The notes under the pieces are model-generated. The model was not told the origin of the DNA and ran no database searches. It was given only the letters and a program-made list of their open reading frames with translations. From Vitis vinifera (Eukaryota > Streptophyta > Magnoliopsida > Vitales > Vitaceae): a stretch of 64,000 nt of DNA. Position numbers and translations under genes: made by a program. The DNA lies in the NCBI RefSeq assembly GCF_030704535.1, contig NC_081810.1, positions 6,892,501-6,956,500 on the forward strand, given 5' to 3'. Of the stretch, positions 49,016 through 60,400 are shown in pieces (position 1 is the first letter of the stretch; each line of letters starts with the position of its first letter).

Positions 49016-52000
49016 ATGGCGACAATTGAACCTCTGAAGCCAATAGTTCCGAGAAAATTCGCTTCAAATTTGAATCATAACCCAAAGGACTGTTGCGGAT
49101 TGAGCTTGTTTCATGGTCAATCTAGGGTTTTTCACTACAAATCCAGTCGGATTATATGGAATTCGGTTTCGTGCCGTTCAACCAATACCTATGTACCAGT
49201 TAGGGTTTCGAGGAATCTGGATTGGTTCGATATTCGGAGAAGCTTTCTGAGGAATCAGGAATGGCGGAGAGAGAGTAGAATCAGAGCGAATTGCCAGGAC
49301 AGTGATTCAAAGGCAAGTTCGAACGAAAAAAGCGAAGCGAAAACGAGTGAGGGTTCTAAGAGCTCGTCCAATTCAAATTCGAAAACGCCGCGGAGGGAGA
49401 AGCAAGGAAAAGGTGGGTGGTGGAAGGGAGGCAAGTGGCGGTGGCAGCCGATTATTCAGGCGCAGGAAATTGGAATATTGCTTTTGCAATTGGGAATTGT
49501 TATGCTCGTCATGAGGCTGCTCAGGCCTGGGATTCCGTTGCCGGGGTCTGAACCGAGGACGCCGACGTCATTTGTTAGCGTTCCATACAGTGATTTTTTG
49601 AGTAAGATTAATAGTAATCAGGTGCAGAAAGTTGAGGTTGATGGAGTGCATATTATGTTTAGATTGAAATCGGAACAGGGTAGTCAAGAGAGTGAAGTGG
49701 GAGGGATGAGTAAATTGCAGGAATCGGAGTCGTTGATTAGAAGTGTGGCTCCGACAAAGAGGATTGTTTATACCACAACGAGGCCGAGTGATATAAAGAC
49801 GCCGTACGAGAAGATGCTCGAGAATGAGGTCGAGTTCGGTTCTCCGGATAAGCGGTCCGGGGGCTTCTTAAACTCCGCACTAGTGAGTTTTCTTCCTTTT
49901 TCTAGATAAGGTCTTTCATGAAAAGAGCAATATTGGGAAATGTAATTTTCTGCATTCTGCGTATTTCTATTTGCTTCTGAAGTTTGAAGATTGAATTCAA
50001 GACCAAGAAAAATGTGGTTTTTGGTTCTTATTACAAGGAAAGTTCTAGCAATTCGAGATACTTGGCTTTGTACTCGGGGTTTTGTTTTGTTTTTGTGTTT
50101 TTTTTATCAGCTAAAAAAACTCTATTTCTTCATGCCAAAGCTTCTAAAATGGAACCCTAAAACTGGATTCTGACAAGTTTTAGCAAACCAGTATATTACT
50201 CCTCCAATGCTTGTAGCATGTTAGCCTTGATTAAAGATTGGGAATGCTAATAGTTAATTTTAAAGTTTATTTAGTGAAAGTTTGAGTTATTTATTTTGAA
50301 TAGTAAATAAAAGCAGGGGCCACTTTTTAAGCCAAAGAATTCAAATATGTATAATGTTCACCAAGCCTTAGATTAAACTCAAATAGGGGGAAAAGTCTCT
50401 CAAAGTACTCATTTAACAGATTAATAATAAACTTATTATCAAATATAAACAAAACCGAAATATATTTTCTCTATTTTTCCATGTAACCATGGAATTCCAA
50501 ATAAATATTGTTTACTTTAGGTTTCATTTAGAGGTCTGCCACACCATTGTTAAATTGTTTTAGCCCAAGGTAGTGTAGCTGTTGACGAAAAATTCAGGGT
50601 TGAAGGTGCTGGCAATGGATCCCAAGAGTCTGAATTTCAAGGCATACTCATGAATTACATATATTCTCCATATGCACTTGAGATTCTCATCCTTTTGAAC
50701 TATGATTAGAGGATATTGATATTGGGATATTATTTCTATAATTTTATTAGAACCCTGATTGGATATGGAAAAAGAAGACTTCTTTTTTGGTGCTTTGCTA
50801 CATCAGGTATATTAAAAAAAAGTGGAGAAAAGAAAAGCATATTTAACAATGTTGATAATGTTTGCAATTCACAATGAAACTTACTGTTTACCAAGGATTT
50901 TAGTTTTTTTATCATTGGCTTGTACACATGTCATTCCTAGATCCATGTGAATGAGCCCCTATAAAGGGGGCTAACTTCCATAATTTCCTCCTCCACTTGT
51001 CCACTCCTTTGTCTTCTCACCCTAACAGTTACTTTTGAACCGATCATGGGAACATGCCAGCAAACCTTACTATAATGAACCAAAAATATGATTTGTCGAG
51101 TTCTCCTAGTTCTTACACAAACATCATCTGTTGGCCAACAACTACCCCTCTCCCTTAGTTGATTAATAGCCGGAATTTTCTCCTATTTAGCTTTCAAACA
51201 GAGAAAGACACCTTAAGAGACATCCTGGAATTCCACACCTCATTGGCAGGGAAAGTGAAGGTGCACCTCGAGGACAAGGAATAGTACAAAGATTTTAACA
51301 GAAAGCTCCTAGTCTTTGCACACCTGCATTCCATTCTACCCTCAATGTGTTTATTACTAAGCAAAAGCGAATGCATTCCACTAAACAACCACCCAGTGCA
51401 CCTCCTAATTGTAAAACAGTTCTCTATAACAAGGACTCCAATGATGCTGACTTGCCTCTTTTACCCAGAGATCCTCCACTATACCATTCCTAGGTCTACT
51501 CTACTTACCACTAGATTAGATTTAATTTCCATTAGTTTTGATTTGGGTTGGATTGAGTTTTTAACCAGGCTCATGTCATGATTTTGACCTCAAAAGTTCA
51601 AGTCTTATAAAGAAAGAATTTATTATAGGGCTAGGGCTAATATCAGCCCTTGTAGTCTGCACATCGCATGAGCTTGGAGCCCTGGTCTACAGTTGTGATC
51701 AGCACAATACCAAGTTAGCCCATGTTGGCACATGATACACTGACCTAAGAGTGGGTCTTCCTTTCCTCTAAAGGCAAGGCATGTGAGGTACATGCAACTG
51801 GGTAGAGAGGAAGGTAGAACCATAAAACAGAGATATACCGAATTTATTGAACTTTAATACAGAGTTTTGCACCAGCATTAGGGTGTGTGCCTTAGGCACA
51901 ACTAGGAGTGCTTTGATGGTGACAACCACAATCACCATGGTGGGCTTCCATCAATGAGGTAGTCCCAAAAATCCATCTAAGCAGGATGAGATCCCACAAT

Positions 52001-54460
52001 CCTTTAGGGATAGGTTCATTAGGATGATCTGAGGCTCAATTGGATTTCATCAGTGACACACCATTGGATGTGTGAACCACAACACAACATGGGGCAGTGA
52101 ATCACATGACATGTCTCTATCAGGAAATGTCTGACAATATTCAAATGATGTGTTTTTCAACTACCTAGATCAGCTTTTGCAAATTAAATGAAATTTATAA
52201 ATTTAGTAATAAGGAATATTTTGGTTGTCAGAAGGAAATTGTTTATCTGGGGAGTTTTGAACAATCAGCTCTATCTGGATCATGCATCAACCTTGCCCAC
52301 TGTTGCTTATCTTGACACTCCTCTTTGCAGATTGCATTGTTCTATGTTGCTGTGCTTGCAGGTCTTCTCCACCGATTTCCTGTAAGCTTTTCTCAGGTGT
52401 GTATGAGTGTGTTGCTTTCATTTACCTTGAAACTAATGCTAATTTGCAAGGAATTCTGAGTGAGTGAATGCCTACCTACACAGCATACAGCTGGTCAGCT
52501 TAGGAGCCGCAAGTCTGGTGCTTCTGGTGGAACTAAAGTCAATGAACAAGGGGAAACAGTTACCTTTGCTGATGTTGCAGGTGTTGATGAGGCTAAGGAG
52601 GAGCTAGAAGAAATTGTAGTATGTTAGACATTCCTCAATATTAATTTTACTTCTTGGATCATTAAATTTCTGGGGAATCATAAAGGATTTCTACTCTTCG
52701 ATGAAACGGTCTTTATGCACTGATGTTTATTGGCCAGGAATTCCTCAGAAATCCGGACAGGTATGTACGAGTTGGTGCTCGCCCTCCTCGAGGTGTTCTC
52801 CTGGTGAGTTTAAGCAAAGATTGGGGATAAAAGCTACCACATGAAAAAAACAAAGTGTCGTTCATGTCTCACTGAGGCATGCTGGTCAATCAGATACATT
52901 TTGGCATCTGAGTTGCACGCAGGGATGTTATCAACTATTCTAAATCTTTACCTTGAAGGAGACACCTGCTCCAGAAATTACATTAATATATTGGGTGACT
53001 TCTGCCCAATCTGTTAACCATTTTATGGTTACTAAAGGAGAATCCAGAAGCCTTTTTAGATGATTTTCATCAAAACAATGGACTAGTTTCTTCCTCTATA
53101 CCACACCTTAAAATGATCTACCAAAGAACAGATACAAGTGGTTTCCATAATTTACTCTTGGATGTAAGTTTTTATGTATGGCTTTGATTTGTAAGTACGG
53201 CTTTGGCTATCTTACAGGTGGGTCTTCCTGGGACAGGTAAGACTCTCCTAGCAAAGGCTGTGGCTGGGGAGGCTGAAGTGCCTTTTATAAGTTGTTCTGC
53301 AAGTGAGTTTGTAGAATTGTATGTTGGCATGGGAGCTTCCCGCGTGAGAGATCTCTTTGCACGGGCAAAGAAAGAAGCACCATCAATAATCTTCATTGAT
53401 GAGGTTAGAACCGTGGAATTTTTGTTGTGTATTCATGTTCAGCATTTTGAGCTTCCTGGTGCGTTGTTAGTCATGTTTTTCTTCTTCGCAGATAGATGCT
53501 GTAGCAAAAAGCCGTGATGGTAGATTTCGCATTGTTAGCAATGATGAGCGAGAGCAAACCTTGAACCAGTTGCTTACTGTAGGTTTCTCCTGGAAGTTAT
53601 CTTTCAGCTTCTGAAATGTTTTAACCATTTCCTTGTTAGTTTAATGTGATTGAAATTGGGCTGCAGGAAATGGATGGATTTGATAGCAACTCTGCTGTTA
53701 TTGTTCTTGGAGCAACTAATCGTTCAGATGTCTTAGATCCTGCACTTCGCCGCCCTGGGAGATTTGATCGTGTAGTTATGGTTTGTATTCTGGTTCATTG
53801 AGCAGGTTTCTGCACTACAGTTCTCTTTGGAATAATTTTTCCCTTGTGGGTTTTTAGGTGGAAACACCTGATAGGATCGGAAGAGAAGCCATTCTAAAAG
53901 TTCATGTTTCCAAGAAAGAACTTCCTCTAGGAGAAGATGTTGATCTCAGTGATATTGCATCTATGACCACTAGCTTCACCGGGTAATAGCCTCCTTTTCT
54001 GATCCCATTCAGGATCTATGACTGCTGTATATGTGTGTGTGTGTGTGTGTTCTATGACCACTGGCTTCACTGGGTAATAGCTTTCTTTTCTAATCCCATT
54101 CAGGTTCTATATATGTATATGTGTGTGTGTGTGTGTGTTTTCCTAATTTCTAGCTAACATTGATAATTTTTTGTTGATTTTGGATGCTGTGCAGGGCAGA
54201 CCTAGCAAATTTAGTGAATGAAGCTGCTTTGTTAGCTGGAAGACAAAATAAAGTTGTCGTGGAGAAAATTGATTTTGTTCATGCAGTAGAGCGGTCAATA
54301 GCTGTAACTCTCTAATCCCAGCCACCCCCTCACTCTTCTATTGTTCCTGATGGATTTATTTATTTATTCTTGGTGATAATTAATTTGAAGTGTATTAATC
54401 CTTATTCTATCACAAGTTACAATGCTTGATTTTTGAAGAAAATACGCCCCCCACCCCTTT

Positions 54461-54495
<35 letters not shown>

Positions 54496-57400
54496 TGATG
54501 ACCGAGGAACCTTTTATGACCAAGCCCTTAGGACTCTCCATAGGGACCCAAATCTTGTGGTGTTGACCACCCCACAACAACCGACACCGGGTAAATTCAG
54601 GGTATCATTAGGGGTAGGATTCGAACCCAGAACCATGTGTCACTTACTGGGACAACACTTCCTAGTGTTTGCCCTTACCAATTGGGCTACCCTGGTGGGT
54701 ACCCCCCAGCCATAAATATGTGTAGACGCATTTGTTGTGTATATCTCTATTATCTTTGTTTTAGGGACTAAACATATGTCATATTTGAGGCAGCAAGGAA
54801 GTTCTTTCCTTAGAATGGACTTTTCTTATGTGTGTAGTAAATTCTACTATCTCACCTCTATGGTCTGTCTTACAATCCTTCTTTCTTTCTTTCTTTCATT
54901 CTTTTTAGTAGTCAATTGTAGGATATATATATATATATATAAAAGGCACCATCTGCCTTTCAACCTTTTGATTCTGTTATAGGCTTATAGCAGCTTTTGC
55001 TTTTAGCAGTCTAATACAAGGTAATGATGGTGCGATGTAGATGTGATTGCAAGGGTTTCTTTCATTGAAAATTGAGGACATTTCATTGAAGCTATTGATA
55101 AATTCATATAACCTCAGTTTGATTTACTTTTTGGAGAAACAGATATTGAAAATAAAAAGAGTTGTTCACTAAATCCTGTGCTTGACATAGAATGGACTTG
55201 ATTCGTACACAATCCACCCCAATTTTTTAGCAGAATGCTTAAGCAATGTTCCTATCTCTGTTTTGTGTGGTTTCTCCTGCACTTGCCTTATCCATGCGTT
55301 TTTAGTAGGGGGTTTACTATTTGAACTTCCTAAAACTACACGCTTGCTTGAGTGTTCTTGTGATCTAAAATGCCTTTTCCCTTGTTGTTTTGTAGTTATA
55401 AGAATGTTTGTGGTTGTTTTCATTTTACTATTAGTGCATTGCTGTTTCATTCTTGATTCTGATTTTGTTCTGCAGACAAGTTTTAAGTCATAGTGAAGCT
55501 TTCTTAATACAATTATCATGTCTTGAATCCTTGTTAGACTGACTGCATAGCTCAACCAACTGTCTTGTTATAGGGCATAGAAAAGAAGACCACCAAGTTG
55601 CAGGGAAGTGAGAAGGCTGTTGTTGCACGGCATGAAGCTGGTCATGCAGTAGTGGGAACTGCTGTTGCTAATCTTCTTCCTGGACAGCCACGTGTTGAGG
55701 TAAGTTATTAGGACCTTATTTACAATAAATATTTTCCTTTACTGCTTAACAAGTTTCAAATTATTTAACCTCCCTGGAGAATTTGGAAGACACGTGAGAT
55801 ACCAATTCTTATGCCAGATGTGCAAAAAGTGTTAGGCCCAAAAAATTCCATCTAGGAGATAATTGGTGCTTAAAATCATTCTTTCTGGTTAATAATAGTA
55901 GTAGCCTATGCTACCCAGATCCTTCAATTTCATCTAATGTATCTGTATTGGCACAACATAACTTGGGTGTAGGTATGGGATCCTTGTTTGATACTCCTAT
56001 TTTCCTTTAGGTGTGGCTGTTTGATTTTTTCATTAATATCCTTTTGTTTTTTCAACTTTCTCAGTAATAATTACATTAAAAGATACGAAGAGTTAGCTGA
56101 AAAGTGAATTTTTGTAAACACAGAGATATGAGGAAAAAAAGGGGATTAGAGGGAAAAGATAAGAGCTTTTAAAAATGATATCTTTGCTACTGATTTATTT
56201 TTAATTGCCTTTTTTTTTGGATCCTTTTTAGCTAAGTTTCCATTATCTAAAATTTGAGTTGTGAAGGATTTGACACTTTGACACTTTGACACTTTGACAC
56301 ATACTCGTGTCTGACACTTATACCAAATCCATGCAACATAGGTAGTACCAGATCTTTAGATTTCTTTCTGAAATCAAATAATGCGACAGGGGTCTTGGAA
56401 AAATCCACTCATTAGATGGTCAATTTCCCAACTGGTTTGGCTTTTACTCTTATGTTGGGCACGTTTGCTTGTCATATTTGTGGGCTGTGACAGACCCTTA
56501 TGTCAAGAAATCCTTCATCTGAGGATTCAGTCATCTTTGTGTTCGTGAAGGTTTGATGAGTTCCATATGTTTTAATGGCTTAGAGAAGTTATGAAGTTAG
56601 GTATTTTATGTGATAAATATTTGGTACCAAAAATATATGGGAAATTTCAACCACTACTGTGCAGAAAAAAATTTAGTAGAAGTATTATACTAGGATGTGA
56701 GTCCATCACATGCATACATGCTTTGTCATTTTAAATCGTCCGCGTAACATTAGATGGTCCAATGCTATCTGTATTTTGTGTTCACAGAAGTTGAGCATAT
56801 TGCCAAGATCAGGAGGGGCATTGGGTTTTACATATACTCCTCCCACCAATGAGGACAGATATTTGCTGTTCATTGATGAGTTACGTGGGCGCTTGGTTAC
56901 TCTTCTTGGAGGACGTGCTGCAGAAGAAGTTGTATATTCTGGCCGTGTATCGACAGGTGCACTTGATGATATCCGGCGAGCAACTGACATGGCATACAAA
57001 GCAGTAGCTGAATATGGTCTTAATCAGACCATAGGCCCAGTGTCCTTAGCAACACTTTCTGGGGGTGGGATCGATGAGTCAGGGGGGTCCATGCCTTGGG
57101 GAAGGGATCAGGTCATCCTGTTTTTCTTTTTTCTAGTGAACATTTTCTTCTTTCTACCATTTACTGCGAAGTTTGATCCTGGATTTAACACAACAGGGGC
57201 ATCTTGTTGATCTTGTTCAAAGAGAGGTGAAACTACTGCTGCAATCTGCACTTGATGTAGCACTCTCTGTTGTGCGTGCTAACCCTACTGTTTTGGAGGG
57301 GCTTGGAGCTCATTTGGAAGGTACTAAATTACTGCTTTCTTATTTTTTAAATTATGTTTCAGTGCATCTATATGGTACTATAATTCTTTCAAGGATTTAT

Positions 57401-60400
57401 CTAGGACTATTTAATTGGATGGGCAGACAAATTACTAGTAAAGTTGCATGGACAGGAGAGTTTAATCTTCCAAGCTGCCTTGAAATGCATCAAAATTGAG
57501 TTGGTTGCCCTACTTATATTTAAAGTTTCTAGTTTGTAGGTTAGAATATTTTGTCTGATAGAACCTCGAAAATTAGACACCTGAAACCTTTTAGAGAAGA
57601 GTCACTGCCCTTGGATTTGGAGCACAAGAACATTGATATTTTGGTATAAATATATTTTACTCTCCAAGTACAAAGCATTGATATTCTCTGCAATAGCTTT
57701 GAGAGATGGTGAAGTCCTTTTATGATTTCTTTATTTATGTATTTATTTATTTATTTATTTATTTTTTTTATGTTTGATGAAGAGGGTGGAGGGGTGTTGG
57801 TTTGATTTTGGTTTGGGCTGGATTGGTGTTGTGTGTGTGGTGTGGAGTGGGGAAAGATTTTGAGTCTATTCAACATTTTGAGTCTATTCAACATTATCGC
57901 TTCAAGGTACTTCCAAACTTGAATCAAATGTTTTTTATGGTCTTACTATTCCTCTTTTCCTCCTCAATATAGTATACGAAAGCCATGTGGTTATCTTTTC
58001 CTAGACCATAGACTTAGTCCTATGAAGTCAATCTAACTAGCAAACCTAGGGAATCGCCCACAAGAATGGGGTGATGGTCATTTTTGAAAAAAATAGTGAC
58101 ATTCGTTTTATGATGCTTTTATTTTATTTTATTTATTTATTTATTATGTTTGGTGAAGAGGGTGGAGGGCATTGATTTGATTTGGGTTTGGGCTGGTTTG
58201 GTGTTGAGGGGGTGGTGTGGAGTGGGGAAAGATTTTTAGTAAATTCAACGTTATTGCTTCTCAATGTACTTCCAATCTTGAATCGGATGTTTGGTATGGT
58301 CTTACTTTTCCTCTTTTCCTTCTCAACATAGTGGATGAAAGCCATGTGGTTATCTTTCCAAGACCACAGACTTAGTCTTGTGAAGTCAATTTAATTAGCA
58401 AACCTAGGTAATCACCCAAGAGAATGGGGTGATGGTACTTTCCATTTTTTTTTCCCTATATATAAGATATTTAACTAGAATTACAATAAGATACAATAAT
58501 GAATAATGAGAATAAGTAAGCGATTAAGAGCAAGGGTTAGAAAAGGTAAATAATGATTTCAACTTGGTTTGGCACAATCTCGTCTATGTCAATGGCCTTA
58601 AGCTTTAATCCAAACCTTGAGGTAATCCATTATACTAAGGACCATCCAAATTAAGAAATCCTTCAACTTTACACTTGGTTTTTAGGTTTCAATGGGCTTC
58701 TAAAACTCCACTAGTGTTCTTCTAACACTTAGAATTACTAGGTATCACATAGACAAAAGAGTCTGCCCCTTAACGAACAACCAATCTATAAAGTCAACCA
58801 AATACAAAGTGTGATCCTCTATATACACCATAGCCCAATTCAAAAAATAATACACAAAAGAATATTTAATAGCTTGGTCAGTCTGTTCGACGTCGTTGTA
58901 TGCTTTCCCATTCCTTTCTTTCCATAAAGCCCACATTAGGCATAAAGGTGCAGCTTTCCACGCTTTTGGTCTTCTTTTACCTTCCACCCAAGCAAGTTCC
59001 CCCTCACGGTGGAATGCAAAACCCAATGCACACCGAAAAGGGAGAAGAAGATCAGATTCCACAACATGCTGGCCTTGTTACAAAACAAAAAAAGATGGTC
59101 ATTAGTTTCTTCTTCTTCTTTACACAAGAAACATCTATTTGGCATGTTTCATCCCCTTCTTTTCAGCTAGTCAGTAGTCAAGACTCCATTCCAAGATGCT
59201 TCCCAAGCAAAAAAACTCTCACTGGAGCCCAAGACCTCTAAATAATGCACCAAGGGAAAGGGTCACTAGAAGCCCTTGTGTAGGAACGGTAGAGAGAACT
59301 AACAAAAAAATAGTCATTCCCACTTTCTCTCCAGCTCAAAGTGTCCTTCACAGGGACATTTCATTAGGCCAGTTCTGTCTTTGGACCACCTAATAGAGTT
59401 AGACGTTAATGCAGGCAATTGGTCCTTACATTGTAAACCGAATAAAGTCTAGTTCTTGGAAGAGTTCCAGATGCTAGAGTTCAGTCTTACAACTTCAACC
59501 TAAGTCAGGAACTCTATTTCACTCAATAAACCCCTTTTTCCAATGCAGTAGTTTCTCTTGTCACTTAAGATGAAACTTCAACTCACAAAATACTGACAAA
59601 ACCTTGAGTGAGTGACTCTTAAAAGAGGCAGGAATGGGTCTTAAAGTAGTTCCTGAGTTAGTCTTCTTAATTGGGGGGCCTTGTGACATAAGGGGGTCCA
59701 GGGGAACTCCCCTGGCAAACCTGCTCTGAGAGAGTGACCCTTGTTTATAAGGGGCACGAACGGTCAGTAGTTATAATTAATAGACAATTATAGTATTGTA
59801 ACAAGCAAGTCCGCTATTCCTGACTCCTAGTCAGGAATAGAATAAGGACTTGACCTTATAAATATAAGTCTCGCACTTCCATATGAGACGGAAATTCATT
59901 ACGGCGGTTTACTATATCACCAGTCCCGGGACCTCCTGACTTTATTCAATTCTTCTTCTTTCCTTCCTGACCTGGAATTACTGCTAATAAATGCCTATTT
60001 TAAAGACTACGGAAGGGTATAATAAGTAGAGCAAATGAAAGAGCTTCGAGTTGATGGTACCAGTGAACCGTTGAAACCTTCCTTACCTCCCTTCCCCTGG
60101 CATCTTTTCTAACAACCAAAGAATGAAGCTTCTGAAACAGACTCCACCTCTCCCATCTCCCAATCATTAAGGCGCCTTGAGAAGCGAGGACTCCAACAAA
60201 CCAACTCCCCACCCTCCTCCCAAGCATCTGACACCCAACCATCTTTATCAACAACCAAGAGAAATAAATTAGGAAAAACTTTTTTACAGCGTTTGATCCT
60301 CACACCACAAATCTTTGCAAAACTCAACATTTTTCCAATTTCATACTAGGAAGCGGAATCTACCTCGTATGCCTTCTCATTCTCTTCTAATGGCTTTCCA

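Noticed and set aside
51600-52080. G/C-richer stretch in FTSH intron 1 as a separate exon or RNA gene
   Set aside because: No conserved peptide, splice pairing or RNA motif could be found.
54600-54700. Possible tRNA gene (box A and box B present)
   Set aside because: The sequence does not fold as a cloverleaf with a plausible acceptor stem, and it is followed by unrelated sequence and a poly-A tail, so SINE is the better call.
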